Origin: Niabella sp.
GTDB lineage: Bacteria; Bacteroidota; Bacteroidia; Chitinophagales; Chitinophagaceae
DNA length: 64,000 bases
Reading direction: 5' to 3'
Assembly: GCF_030150205.1 (NCBI RefSeq)
Contig: NZ_JASLGT010000030.1
Location: forward strand, 124,001-188,000
Shown: in pieces, positions 1 through 8,765 of the stretch
Numbering within the stretch: position 1 is the first letter of the stretch
Layout of the letters: each line of letters begins with the position of its first letter
Notes under the pieces: generated by a model
What the model was told of the DNA's origin: nothing
Databases searched by the model: none
What the model saw: only the letters and a program-made list of their open reading frames with translations
Translations under genes and position numbers: made by a program

Positions 1-254
1 AGAAAAGTGCCCGGTCTTTTCCGGAAGGGCAATAAAAATGCATCACAATTTTCCTGATCCTGCAAAGTTCCAGGGCACGGAGGAAGAAACTATAAACGAG
101 TTCGCAAGGGTGAGGGAATTAATAAAAACGTATGCCCGGCATTTTGTTCAAACGAATCTTTAAGATATTCAAATCGCTGCCATTAAAAAAATACCATACC
201 AATAGTTTTCTTTCCGGGGCTCGGGGAAGGAACCCGGAAAAGAAAACGCGCTGT

Positions 255-438
255 TTAAGGTTTTATGATACCGGTTTGCAGCCACTGTTTTACAAAGCTG
301 GAGGTTACATCATTTGTCCAGGATATGTTGCCGGGCGGCCCGGGCCGACAGTCCGAGCTGCTCCAGTACATCACCGGCTGTTTTAAATGCCAGGATGGCT
401 ATCAGAAGCACGGTTAGTGCGATGCAATACTTGTACAT
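255..438 (-). pseudogene. Possible frameshifted small exported protein
   Basis: From the ATG at 438 the minus strand encodes 42 residues: a hydrophobic N-terminal helix (MYKYCIALTVLLIAILAF), then a polar helix containing DVLEQLGLSARAARQ, and a stop at 310. Another minus-strand frame stays open past that point and reads about 20 plausible residues (WTNDVTSSFVKQWLQTG) to a stop at 255. An exported helix followed by a frame change suggests one small secreted protein broken by an indel near 325. No family is recognised. It may also be a genuine 42-residue peptide or chance. The first 250 bases of the window hold nothing else that can be supported. Confidence 0.25.
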
Positions 439-505
439 GATTGCTTTTTTTATTTCCGGGTTCCCGGATGCGCCGTAATCTGTAGGCGGCTTACAACATC
501 CCCGT

Positions 506-1012
506 TTACTTTTTATAAAAATTGAATGTTCCCGTAATGGTTCCCGGTATGTAAGCGGGAGGGGCACCACTGGCCGGATCCCGGGTTTCGGTGAATGTGC
601 CGGTGATCGCCCCGGTATTCCGGTCGTATACGCCCTCCAGCTGATGCGTATAGGGCGGGTACCGGAACCGGATGGTAATGTTATTGCCCTGTATGGAATA
701 GGTGCCGGGCAGGCGGGGTACATATTCCCAGCCCTGTTTTACCCACTCGAGCCGGCCATTGCCATAAAAATTTACCGACAGTACCGAATCTACCCAGGCT
801 GCCCCGGGGGTATACCACACCCGGGCGCCGCGCCAGGTGATGGTGGTGATGTATTGCTTTAGCGGCGGATACCTTGCCGCCTTTGTAATGGCCAAAGCGG
901 GTTGCCGGTTTGTTGCCTGAAGGGAAAGATCTGCCGTGCTGTATTCCTTTGTTTTAGCACAGGAGAACAGCAGTATACTGTAAATGAATGTAAATAGGAA
1001 TCCTGTTTTCAT
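506..1012 (-). CDS. Small secreted lipoprotein, unknown function
   Basis: A 168-residue protein. The ATG at 1012 was chosen over an upstream in-frame ATG because it starts directly with a signal peptide, MKTGFLFTFIYSILLFSC, whose lipobox ends at Cys18. The mature part is rich in Tyr, Gly and Thr and ends in beta-strand-like repeats (GTYSIQGNNITIRF, GAITGTFTET, GTITGTFNFYKK), as expected for a small lipocalin-like or beta-sandwich lipoprotein. It lies 32 bp downstream of another lipoprotein on the same strand and is probably cotranscribed with it. The function is not known; envelope location is well supported by the signal. Confidence 0.75.
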   Translation of the reverse strand: MKTGFLFTFIYSILLFSCAKTKEYSTADLSLQATNRQPALAITKAARYPPLKQYITTITWRGARVWYTPGAAWVDSVLSVNFYGNGRLEWVKQGWEYVPRLPGTYSIQGNNITIRFRYPPYTHQLEGVYDRNTGAITGTFTETRDPASGAPPAYIPGTITGTFNFYKK

Positions 1013-1044
1013 AATCATTGATTGATGGTGGGGGGTATTTAATG

Positions 1045-2124
1045 TTATTGGGGCTTTTCTTCGCATAGTTCCCATTTCCGGATGGTAATATCGGAACTGG
1101 CTGTGGCACCTGAAATGGGCAGCGTTCTGGCGGCCGCAAAGGAACTAAAGCCATACCGGATATTTAACAGGAACCGCTTTTCTACCAGTTCTTCACTGCT
1201 CAGGGTTCTGGTTGCCGTATAATTTACATACCAGATTACCGGGGCTACCACTTTTACAAAATGATCCCAGCCCCACCAATGCGACCCATAGGCTGTTTCG
1301 CTTACAGACAGCCATCCTCCGGATATAGCCATTGCTCCCCCCATCCATTCAAATTCTTTTTTGATACGTATCAGGTTATCGTCGTTTGGAAAGGTGCCCG
1401 GTATGGTAACGTTTGTTGCCGCATCATCCCTTGCAGAAGATCCTCCGCCCGGAGGAAAGCTGCTGGCAGTGGCGAACAAAAAACGACCCTGGTCTAACAT
1501 GGCAGTAGCTGTTGCTGCTAATGCCTTGTCGGTTTTCGGAACATCAAAAATGGTGACTTGTGCATCCACACATGTTAATGAGGGTGCCGTGGGAAACGGT
1601 TCGGGATCCGGTTTCCGTGTATGGCCCTTCATCGTAAATACCAGGAATTCGGGTGCAAATTCAATAGATGCTCTAAGGCTGTCCGGCAGCGCCTTAAGAA
1701 TTTTTACTTTGTATTCCTTTTCATCGATCGCTGCCTTTTTCCAGGCGTCCCGGATAAAGGGGTAATATTTTTCTTTGATCAGGTCCAGTGTTTTTGACCC
1801 ATCTTCAATGGATTTAAGATCTTTTATTTTTTGAATGTCTTCGAGATAGGCCCTGTAGGTGCCGGTTTCGTCTTTGTTTAAAATGGCCAGTAAAGCTTCC
1901 TGGGCGGGCTTTACAATTTCAGCTACCCGGTTTTCAAAGTCTGTTGGAAAAGGATAGGCTTTGTCTGGAAATGCACCGGTACTATCTTTTTCCGATGTCT
2001 TTAACCTATAGATGGAGCCGGCTTGCTGCGTTGTTTTTAACGGCTCTGTGCTTACATCATAAGACTTGGTGCAGTTGTGCAAAAGTGGAAGCACCAGGAG
2101 CAAAATGGGGGCGATACGTTTCAT
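1045..2124 (-). CDS. Lipoprotein of unknown function
   Basis: A 359-residue protein. The reading frame is open well upstream, but the ATG at 2124 begins an ideal lipoprotein signal, MKRIAPILLLVLPLLHNC, with Cys18 as the lipidated residue. The first half is charged and helical (DIQKIKDLKSIEDGSK, LIKEKYYPFIRDAWKK). The second half contains an aromatic, Gly-rich stretch (GGWLSVSETAYGSHWWGW) and ends in a beta-rich segment. No domain is recognised. It is the first gene of a two-lipoprotein unit and is divergent from the histidine kinase at 2276, with a 151-bp spacer that would hold both promoters. Control by that kinase is possible but only inferred from position. Confidence 0.75.
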   Translation of the reverse strand: MKRIAPILLLVLPLLHNCTKSYDVSTEPLKTTQQAGSIYRLKTSEKDSTGAFPDKAYPFPTDFENRVAEIVKPAQEALLAILNKDETGTYRAYLEDIQKIKDLKSIEDGSKTLDLIKEKYYPFIRDAWKKAAIDEKEYKVKILKALPDSLRASIEFAPEFLVFTMKGHTRKPDPEPFPTAPSLTCVDAQVTIFDVPKTDKALAATATAMLDQGRFLFATASSFPPGGGSSARDDAATNVTIPGTFPNDDNLIRIKKEFEWMGGAMAISGGWLSVSETAYGSHWWGWDHFVKVVAPVIWYVNYTATRTLSSEELVEKRFLLNIRYGFSSFAAARTLPISGATASSDITIRKWELCEEKPQ

Positions 2125-2275
2125 AATGCATGTTTTTGATTTTATTTGATGCTGTAAAACTATAGAGTGCAACAGCGGCCTGTTATCCTGTAAAAAGGGG
2201 ATTTTTACCGGCAGGATTGAAATCTCCCTGAAATAGGGGATGCCCGTGGCGGGGGCAATACCTTTTATTTGTAGG

Positions 2276-4270
2276 ATGAAGACAACGGGATCTTTCTGTG
2301 CAAGAAAAAAAATACTGCCGCTTGTTGTTCTATCTCTGTTAATGAACTTACAGGTACCGGCGCAGATCAATAAAGACAGCCTGCGCAGGAATATCAGCAT
2401 TGCTCAAACCGACAGTCTTCGTATTGTGGCCATGTATGAATATATGAAGGCAACCCTGAATGAGAATACGTCCGATTTTGAACCCTACCTGAAAGAAATG
2501 ATCCGCTTAAGCAAAAAGACCGCTTTCAAATGGGGATTGAGTACCGCCTACATTTTATCGTTATCCTATTATAAAAATATCGGGAATTATGAAACCGCAT
2601 TGCGGTATGGAGATACTGCCGCAGCGCTTTTGGGTGGCGATACTGCCTCTAACCTGGTATTAAATAAGAGGCATTTGCACAATAACAGGGGAAACCTGTA
2701 TTACAGCATCGGGGACTTCCGTAAAGCGCTTGATGATTACTTTCAGGCGGAGCGGATTTTAAAGAACCAACACTTCAAAACCATTGCGAGTGTTTATTCT
2801 TCTATTGCCAATTGCTTTACGGAGCTGAGTAACGATCAAAAAGCTATGGAGTTTTCCGACAGGGCGGTGGCATCGGCGCGGCAATTTGATGATCCGCGTT
2901 TGCTGGCCACCTGTTTGATGAATAAGGCTACCATGCTGATGAATATCGATCGCTATGCCGCTGCCGACTCTATTTTGGCGGTCGTTTGGCCCGTTGTACG
3001 GCAACTGCAGAACAGCAAAAGCCTGTTTGCTTATTATTTGAATAAAGGGGATGTAGCGGCCTATTATCAAAAGGATTCTTTGATGGCATTGAAGTACTAT
3101 AAACAGTCGTATACATATGCCCGCGAAAACCAGGATGTGGTGCAGATCGCAAAAGCACTGGTGGCCCTGGCACAGCTTAAAACAGATCTGAAACAGGCGG
3201 GTGCACTTGCCTGCATCGACTCGCTATACCGGCTTGCCGGCGGAAATGGTATGAGAAGCTTCAAGGCCGATGCACTGGAATTATATAGCGAGTGGTATGC
3301 CCGGAGTGGTGATTATAAAAAGGCATATATCTACAACCGGCAGCAGCAAGCGCTTTCTGATAGCTTGAACTCGGAAGAAAGCCGGCAAAAGATTTCCATG
3401 CTGGAAGTGCGCTTCCGTATTGAAAACAAAGAGCAGGAAATTGTACAGTTGAAGGCACAGGATACAATTAACCGGCTCTCCATCCGTCAAAAAAGTACCC
3501 TTAATCATATCCTGATCGGTGGCGCACTGGGGTTGCTTGCCATCCTGGTATTGCTGTATCGCAACTACCGGCATCGCCGTAACGCCCAGCAGCAGCGGAT
3601 CACGGAGCTGGAAACGGAACGGCAGCTTACCGCTACGGAGGCCGTATTAAAAGGTGAAGAACAGGAACGCTCCCGGCTTGCCAAAGACCTGCATGATGGG
3701 TTGGGAGGGATGCTGAGTGGTATAAAACATGCATTTCAATCCATGCAAGGAAATTTAATCATGACGCCGGAGAACCAGCTGGCCTTTGAACGCAGTATGG
3801 ATATGCTGGACAGCTCCATTAAGGAAATGCGCCGCGTGGCGCACAATATGATGCCGGAATCACTGGTAAAGTTTGGCCTGGATACGGCGCTGCGCGATTT
3901 TTGTAATAGCATCCGTCAGAGCGGTGCGCTGCACCTGGTATACCAGTCTATCGGGATGGAACAGGCCCCGGTGAAACAAACCACCGCAGTGACCGTTTAC
4001 CGGATCGTGCAGGAGCTGATCCATAATGTACTGAAACATGCTGCCGCAGCCCATGCCGTTGTACAGGTGAGCTATGCAAATGGATTGTTTTCGGTTACGG
4101 TGGAAGATGACGGAAGGGGAGCAGATCCGGCAAAACTCCTGCACAGTGGGGGCATCGGCTGGCAGAATATTCAAAACCGGGTAGATTTCCTGAAGGGAAC
4201 ACTGGACGTACAAACGCAGGAGGGTAAGGGAATGTCTGTATTTATCGAAATCCCGGCGGGAAATCCTTAA
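2276..4270 (+). CDS. TPR-containing sensor histidine kinase (NarL/HisKA_3 type)
   Basis: A 664-residue sensor kinase. The chosen ATG at 2276 precedes a signal-like segment ending near VPAQ. Residues about 60-360 are helical TPR-like repeats predicted to be periplasmic. A single transmembrane helix lies at about 410-432, followed by a coiled coil. The dimerisation and phosphoacceptor domain is HisKA_3, with the sequence KDLHDGLGGML placing the phosphorylated His at about residue 473. The ATPase N-box is ELIHNVLKHA, with Asn about 584, followed by DDGRGAD as the G box. This architecture is common in Bacteroidota. It lies 23 bp upstream of a LuxR-type response regulator, its obvious partner. The stimulus is unknown. 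Confidence 0.93.
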   Translation: MKTTGSFCARKKILPLVVLSLLMNLQVPAQINKDSLRRNISIAQTDSLRIVAMYEYMKATLNENTSDFEPYLKEMIRLSKKTAFKWGLSTAYILSLSYYKNIGNYETALRYGDTAAALLGGDTASNLVLNKRHLHNNRGNLYYSIGDFRKALDDYFQAERILKNQHFKTIASVYSSIANCFTELSNDQKAMEFSDRAVASARQFDDPRLLATCLMNKATMLMNIDRYAAADSILAVVWPVVRQLQNSKSLFAYYLNKGDVAAYYQKDSLMALKYYKQSYTYARENQDVVQIAKALVALAQLKTDLKQAGALACIDSLYRLAGGNGMRSFKADALELYSEWYARSGDYKKAYIYNRQQQALSDSLNSEESRQKISMLEVRFRIENKEQEIVQLKAQDTINRLSIRQKSTLNHILIGGALGLLAILVLLYRNYRHRRNAQQQRITELETERQLTATEAVLKGEEQERSRLAKDLHDGLGGMLSGIKHAFQSMQGNLIMTPENQLAFERSMDMLDSSIKEMRRVAHNMMPESLVKFGLDTALRDFCNSIRQSGALHLVYQSIGMEQAPVKQTTAVTVYRIVQELIHNVLKHAAAAHAVVQVSYANGLFSVTVEDDGRGADPAKLLHSGGIGWQNIQNRVDFLKGTLDVQTQEGKGMSVFIEIPAGNP

Positions 4271-4293
4271 GCAACGGCCTGAATTATTTTTTT

Positions 4294-4908
4294 ATGATAT
4301 ATACCGTATTTATCGTAGACGATCATCATATGGTGATTGAGGGCATCCGGTCGCTTCTGGGAGCAGAAAAAGAGATCGAATGGGCGGGACATGCCACGAC
4401 CGCTGCTTCCTGCCTGGCCTTTCTTCAGCGGCAATTGCCGGATGTGATCCTGATGGATATTAATTTGCCGGATGGAAATGGAATGGAGCTTTGCAAAGAA
4501 GTACGGAGGCTTTACCCCTCTGTATTTGTGATTGGCCTCAGTACTTTCAGTCAGCAGAGTTTTATTCAGAAAATGATGGAGAACGGGGCTTCGGGATATG
4601 TATTAAAAAATGCCACTAAGGAAGCACTGCTGGAAGCCATCCGGGATGTAGCAAAGGGAAAGGTTTACCTGAGTGAAGAGGCCTCCCAGGCTATGAGAAA
4701 AGACAATATCCCTGCGGTAGTGCTTACCCGGCGGGAGCAGGAAGTACTGGCACTGATTGCCGAAGGATTTACCAATAATGAAATGGCACAGCGCCTCTTT
4801 GTAAGCGTTGCCACCGTTGATACCCATCGCAAAAACCTGCTGACAAAGCTGGATGCCAAAAATACCGCAGCCCTGGTACGCAAGGCGGTGCAGCTGGCGT
4901 TGATATAG
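4294..4908 (+). CDS. NarL/FixJ-family response regulator
   Basis: A 204-residue two-domain regulator. The receiver domain has the acidic pair Asp9-Asp10, the phosphoacceptor Asp55 in VILMDINLPDG, and Lys105 in YVLKNAT. A LuxR-type helix-turn-helix follows at about residues 140-200 (LTRREQEVLALIAEGFTNNE, then TVDTHRKNLLTKL). Length and order are those of NarL/FixJ regulators. It follows the TPR kinase after 23 bp and is almost certainly phosphorylated by it, then binds DNA as a dimer. Its target genes cannot be read from the sequence; the divergent lipoprotein pair at 506-2124 is the nearest candidate. Confidence 0.95.
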   Translation: MIYTVFIVDDHHMVIEGIRSLLGAEKEIEWAGHATTAASCLAFLQRQLPDVILMDINLPDGNGMELCKEVRRLYPSVFVIGLSTFSQQSFIQKMMENGASGYVLKNATKEALLEAIRDVAKGKVYLSEEASQAMRKDNIPAVVLTRREQEVLALIAEGFTNNEMAQRLFVSVATVDTHRKNLLTKLDAKNTAALVRKAVQLALI

Positions 4909-5206
4909 AATGGGTCCATGTTGGAGGTTTAAAGTTTCAGGTTAGGTGTGCCGAACGGCAACGCTTTACTTTTCCCCATTCAATTATTGGGGTGACAAGG
5001 AGACAAGGGAGACATAGAAACGGATGACAAAGCGTGCAACTGAAGGCTAAAGGCTGATCGCCTGTTCCAGGTTTGAGATTTGAAGTTTCCGGTTAGGTCC
5101 GTTTGATGCCCGATGCTGTATCACCGATCACAAGACAACAATGACTGAAAACTGATTACTGAAGGCTGATAACTGAAAACTGATAACTAAACGCTAAAAG
5201 CTGTAC
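4909..5206. other. Intergenic spacer with short degenerate repeats
   Basis: There is no supportable gene here. The right part is built from near-copies of a short phrase of the form ACTGAAAACTGA and GGCTGATAACTGA, repeated from about 5040 to 5200. The same phrase recurs in the 8.76-9.44 kb spacer, so it is a dispersed low-complexity repeat of this genome. Confidence 0.6.
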
Positions 5207-5662
5207 CTACCTTACATACTTCTTCAGATCGCGTTCCACATCACGCTTTTTAATACTCTCGCGTTTGTCGTATAATTTTTTTCCTTTGGCGAGGCCGATC
5301 TCTATTTTGAAGAGCTGGTTCTCGTTGCGGAAAATGCGCAGGGGAATAAGGGTGTAGCCTTTTTCTTTGAGCTTGGCCTGTATCTTCTTTATTTCCCGTT
5401 TTTGTAACAGGAGCTTACGGTCGCGGTCTGGATTGTGATTGTTTACAGTGCCATGCGAATAGGGAGCAATGTGCAGGCTTTTAAGCCAGATCTCGCCCTG
5501 GTGAATGATGCAGTAGCTGTCGTTAAAGCTGGCCTTGCCCGCGCGCAATGATTTTACCTCCGTGCCCAGCAGGGCCATGCCGGCGAGGTAGGTAGCATCG
5601 ATGAAGTACTCAAAGTATGCTGAACGGTTCTTTATGGATATCTGGTTGGCCAACGGGGGCAA
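5207..5662 (-). CDS. smpB: SsrA-binding protein SmpB
   Basis: A 151-residue protein matching SmpB along its whole length. SmpB binds tmRNA and carries it into stalled ribosomes for trans-translation. Diagnostic segments are IKNRSAYFEYFID near the N-terminus, GMALLGTEVKSLRAGKAS, the YCIIHQGEIWLKSLHIAPY strand region, the basic HNPDRDRKLLLQKREI stretch and the C-terminal GLAKGKKLYDKRE. The usual lysine-rich tail KKRDVERDLKKY follows. Length is typical for the family. Its stop is 155 bp from the end of accD, on the same strand; a repeat-like spacer makes cotranscription uncertain. Confidence 0.97.
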   Translation of the reverse strand: MPPLANQISIKNRSAYFEYFIDATYLAGMALLGTEVKSLRAGKASFNDSYCIIHQGEIWLKSLHIAPYSHGTVNNHNPDRDRKLLLQKREIKKIQAKLKEKGYTLIPLRIFRNENQLFKIEIGLAKGKKLYDKRESIKKRDVERDLKKYVR

Positions 5663-5817
5663 GTTTCAGGTTGAATGTTTCAAGTTTCAGGTTCCGGGTT
5701 TAAAAGCGGATGCGTTTAAACGTTACTGTAGCTGATGACCCTGGCTGCTTTATGCACTGGTGTACAAGTGTGCGACGCAAGGAAGCTGCCATTTGCAGGG
5801 ACGCCGGGCCCATAAAA

Positions 5818-6726
5818 TTAATTCCGGAAATGACGGAGAACGGTTGCCAGTTTATGCTTCAGGTCCTTCCGGTTTACAATAAAATCCAGAAACCCGTGCT
5901 CCAGCAGGAACTCGCTGCGCTGGAAGCCTTCCGGCAGGTCTTTTTTGATCGTTTCCTTGATAACGCGCGGACCCGCAAAACCGATGAGTGCACCGGGCTC
6001 CGCAATATTCAGATCGCCCAGCATTCCGAAAGAGGCGGTGATGCCTCCGAATGAAGGATCAGTTAAAAAGGAAATATAGGGGAGCTGCGCGTCTGTAAGC
6101 TGGGAAAGTTTGCCACTGGTTTTGGCCAGCTGCATCAGTGAAAAAGCACTTTCCATCATGCGGGCACCGCCGCTTTTACAGATGCACATAAACGGCAGGC
6201 GATGCTTGATGCAATGATCGATCGCCCGCGCAAATTTTTCTCCTGCCACACTGCCCAATGACCCCCCTATGAACGCAAAGTCCATAGCCGCCACCACGAT
6301 GCCTTCGCCTTCCACTTTGCCAACCGCCACGCGCATCGAGTCGTCCATATCGGTATTGCTCCAAAAATCTTCCAGTCTTTTTTTATAAGGTTTCAGATCC
6401 GTGAAACCCAGGAAATCCCTTCCGCGGATATTATCAAACAACTCGGTATATTCTTTATCATCGAACAGGATATCGTAGTATTGTAAGCTGCTGATGCGGT
6501 GATGGTATCCGCATTTGGGGCAGACATACTGCTGCTCTTTTAACTCCGTTTGCGTGGAAATATAGTTACACTCCGGGCATTTTGTCCAAAGCCCTTCCTG
6601 TGTTTCCCGCTTTTCGGATGTTTTGGTAAGAATACCTTTTTTGATTCTTTTGAACCAACCTGCCTTCTCTTTATCCTGACCAGCCCCGCTCAGGTCGGCA
6701 TCAAAATCTTCCATCTCTTTGGACAT
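5818..6726 (-). CDS. accD: Acetyl-CoA carboxylase carboxyltransferase beta subunit
   Basis: A 302-residue subunit that, with AccA, transfers the carboxyl group from biotin to acetyl-CoA, the first committed step of fatty acid synthesis in the cytoplasm. An N-terminal zinc ribbon is visible: Cys50, Cys53, Cys69 and Cys72 in CPEC and CPKC pairs. The crotonase-fold domain follows, with KVEGEGIVVAAMDFAFIGGS, CKSGGARMMESAFSLMQ and SFGGITASFGMLGDL, all typical of AccD. Length is normal. The gene stands alone with a good Bacteroidota-type promoter just upstream. Confidence 0.98.
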   Translation of the reverse strand: MSKEMEDFDADLSGAGQDKEKAGWFKRIKKGILTKTSEKRETQEGLWTKCPECNYISTQTELKEQQYVCPKCGYHHRISSLQYYDILFDDKEYTELFDNIRGRDFLGFTDLKPYKKRLEDFWSNTDMDDSMRVAVGKVEGEGIVVAAMDFAFIGGSLGSVAGEKFARAIDHCIKHRLPFMCICKSGGARMMESAFSLMQLAKTSGKLSQLTDAQLPYISFLTDPSFGGITASFGMLGDLNIAEPGALIGFAGPRVIKETIKKDLPEGFQRSEFLLEHGFLDFIVNRKDLKHKLATVLRHFRN

Positions 6727-6757
6727 ATTCAGTTTCCTTGTTTAATGTTTTGAGGAA

Positions 6758-6787
6758 CAAATATAAGGATTGTTCATTTTTTACCAA
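6758..6787 (-). promoter_or_regulatory. Promoter of accD (Bacteroidota -33/-7 type)
   Basis: On the minus strand there is a TTG at 6787-6785, a 19-bp spacer, and TATATTTG at 6765-6758. This matches the Bacteroidota consensus TTG-N17-23-TAnnTTTG. It lies 31 bp upstream of the accD ATG, leaving a short leader. It is the clearest promoter in the window. Confidence 0.6.
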
Positions 6788-6827
6788 TTCAGACAGCTTC
6801 TGGCTCCGGAAAACCGCTTTTCCGGGT

Positions 6828-7337
6828 TCAGACGGCGATCCCCGTTTTTTTTGCCAGCCAGCTGTTCTTAATCGGCAGGATCCAGTCGTTTTCCAGCTCC
6901 GCTTTGTTCAATACCAGGTTGTTGAAATAGAGCGAGTCCGGCGTCAGGATCGCGTGCTGCAGCGCATATTTTACCTGCGACAGGGGTAGGATTTCAATCT
7001 TATCGTTTTTGACAAAGGCCAGGTTCTGGCGGTCGAAAAAGTCTACTTTAAAGGCTTCTCCCAGTTTTTTTATAAAACGAACGGAGCTGTCCGTACTGCA
7101 ACCGCTTACTTTTATATGGGTTTCATCCGCGATCAGCACTACAAACCGGCCAAAGAACAAATGCCCTTCTGCCTGTACATCATCGCTGTGACTAACCCAG
7201 GCTTTGGTAAATTCCCGGATCTGGTCCTCTGCATCAAAGGCCTCGGAAAGGCTTAACAGCCGGGAAGATTGGTACACCCAAACCCGGGAGTAGGGGGAGA
7301 AATCGGGATTTAAAAGATGTTTATATGCTAAATTCAT
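6828..7337 (-). CDS. Conserved hypothetical protein
   Basis: A 169-residue soluble protein. The ATG at 7337 lies just after the stop of the SRPBCC gene (TGA at 7342-7340), so the two are closely packed. A TTG two codons upstream is the only other start. The protein contains AFDAEDQIREFTKAWVSHS and GRFVVLIADETHIKVSGCST, a pattern I associate with a small family found next to Fe-S proteins in Bacteroidota and sometimes labelled ABC transporter ATPase. No Walker motif is present, so that label is not justified here. The Cys in SGCSTDSS is a conspicuous residue. Function unknown. Confidence 0.8.
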   Translation of the reverse strand: MNLAYKHLLNPDFSPYSRVWVYQSSRLLSLSEAFDAEDQIREFTKAWVSHSDDVQAEGHLFFGRFVVLIADETHIKVSGCSTDSSVRFIKKLGEAFKVDFFDRQNLAFVKNDKIEILPLSQVKYALQHAILTPDSLYFNNLVLNKAELENDWILPIKNSWLAKKTGIAV

Positions 7338-7339
7338 GA

Positions 7340-7801
7340 TCAATTATCTGTTTCTTGTATAACAGTACCCGGATCGGTTTCGTTCAATTCGGCTACTTTT
7401 TTCAGCGTTTGCAGTATGGGGTTCTCTGCACCCTGGGGCGGCTCCTGTCTGGCGCCCGGGCGATCGTCGAGCTGCTGAATCTCCAGCTCTGTGCCGCCGT
7501 CTTTTTCTGTTAAAAGATAACGCATGATAAAATAATGCTCCGGCCGGTCTTCCAGATCCGGTCGCGGCGCAAATAAATTATAAATAATCTGCTGATAGGG
7601 CTGTACATCCAGTACGGTGCCCCATTGTTCAAATACCTGGTCCTGCCATTTTGAGGTAAAACGGATGGAACTGCCGGTCTTCCAGTCGGTTTTGAGCTCG
7701 CTTCCGTATTGCCATTGTTTTACCAGCTCCGGCAGGGTAAGGGCATCCCAAACCTTTTGGGGAGGGGCATCGATGGTGATTTTTGAAATATTTGTGATCA
7801 T
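7340..7801 (-). CDS. SRPBCC (AHSA1-like) domain protein
   Basis: A 153-residue protein of the START/Bet v1-like fold. The start at 7801 gives the family N-terminus MITNISKITIDAPPQKVWDA. The helix-grip features are visible: PELVKQWQYGSE, the strand FTSKWQDQVFEQWGTVLDVQP and the acidic C-terminal helix that ends after LKKVAELN. Family members bind small hydrophobic ligands or act as Hsp90 co-chaperones; the ligand cannot be named here. It sits 19 bp after the CCG Fe-S gene and abuts the 6828-7337 gene, so the three probably form one operon. Confidence 0.88.
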   Translation of the reverse strand: MITNISKITIDAPPQKVWDALTLPELVKQWQYGSELKTDWKTGSSIRFTSKWQDQVFEQWGTVLDVQPYQQIIYNLFAPRPDLEDRPEHYFIMRYLLTEKDGGTELEIQQLDDRPGARQEPPQGAENPILQTLKKVAELNETDPGTVIQETDN

Positions 7802-7820
7802 ATTGGTTTCAGATAAGGGG

Positions 7821-8600
7821 TTATTCCAGCTCACCTGCAATGATTTCCGCAATATCCAGGACCTGTACCGTATCTTCTTTTTCAGCGTTTTTTACACCAT
7901 CGGTCATCATCGTATTGCAGAACGGGCAGGCAGATGCGATGACGGAGGCCCCGGTTTCAATGGCTTCCTTACTGCGGTCGAGGTTGACGCGTGTGGTGCC
8001 TTTTTCTTCTTCTTTAAACATTTGCGCGCCACCGGCTCCGCAGCACAGGCCTTTGCTGCGGCAACGTTTCATTTCCACCAGTTCGGCATCCAGCAGTTCC
8101 AGTACTTTCCGGGGTGCCTCATAAATATCATTGGCGCGGCCCAGGTAGCAGCTATCGTGATACGTAATCTTTTTGCCTTTAAACGAACCGCCTTCTTTTA
8201 ACCTGATCCGTCCTTCTTCGATCAGCTGCTGCAGGAAGGTGGTATGGTGAATTACCTCGTAATTGCCGCCCAGTGCAGGATATTCGTTTTTTAGAGTGTT
8301 GAAACAATGCGGACAAGCTGTAACGATCTTTTTTATATCATATCCGTTTAGTATCTGGATATTCTGGTAGGCCATCATCTGGAACATAAATTCATTGCCG
8401 GCACGTCTTACCGGATCTCCGGTGCACATCTCTTCCTTTCCCAATATGGCGTATTTGATGCCCGTTTTGTCCAGCATGGCTGTAAAAGCGCGGGTAATGC
8501 GCTGGGCCCGCTGATCAAAACTTCCGGCGCAACCCACCCAAAATAATACTTCCGGGGTTTCGCCCTTTGCAAACAATTCCGCTACAGTAGCTATACTCAT
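7821..8600 (-). CDS. (Fe-S)-binding protein with two CCG domains
   Basis: A 259-residue protein with two cysteine-rich CCG domains, as in heterodisulfide reductase HdrB, GlpC and LutA. Domain one has VGCAGSFDQRAQ, CTGDPVRRAGNE and TACPHCFNTLKNEY. Domain two has YHDSCYLGRAND, LCCGAGGAQMF and SACPFCNTMM. Such domains usually bind a non-cubane Fe-S cluster and pass electrons from a membrane or ferredoxin partner. The larger ferredoxin partner often found upstream in Bacteroidota is not in this window: a repeat-filled spacer is there instead. A -7-like TACCTTCG (8633-8626, minus strand) lies 26 bp before the ATG. Confidence 0.92.
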   Translation of the reverse strand: MSIATVAELFAKGETPEVLFWVGCAGSFDQRAQRITRAFTAMLDKTGIKYAILGKEEMCTGDPVRRAGNEFMFQMMAYQNIQILNGYDIKKIVTACPHCFNTLKNEYPALGGNYEVIHHTTFLQQLIEEGRIRLKEGGSFKGKKITYHDSCYLGRANDIYEAPRKVLELLDAELVEMKRCRSKGLCCGAGGAQMFKEEEKGTTRVNLDRSKEAIETGASVIASACPFCNTMMTDGVKNAEKEDTVQVLDIAEIIAGELE

Positions 8601-8689
8601 TTCTTTTTATCAATTCTGTTGCACACGAAGGTACGGAGGAATAATTTGAAATTTGAATCCCGATGACTATCGGGAGTGGAAATGTGAGA

Positions 8690-8765
8690 ATGGGCAAATT
8701 GGGGAATGTGAAAATGTGAAAATGTGGAAATGTGAAAATGTGGAAATGTGAGAATTTGAAAATAA
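8690..8765. repeat. Low-complexity tract of TGTGAAAATG-type units
   Basis: About seven imperfect copies of a 10-12 base unit (TGTGAAAATG, TGTGGAAATG, TGTGAGAATT) stand in tandem. The minus-strand reading (repeated FHIFTFP) is a by-product of the repeat and not a gene. Confidence 0.75.

Noticed and set aside
6828..7337. ABC transporter ATPase label for the small conserved protein
   Set aside because: No Walker A, Walker B or signature motif can be seen.
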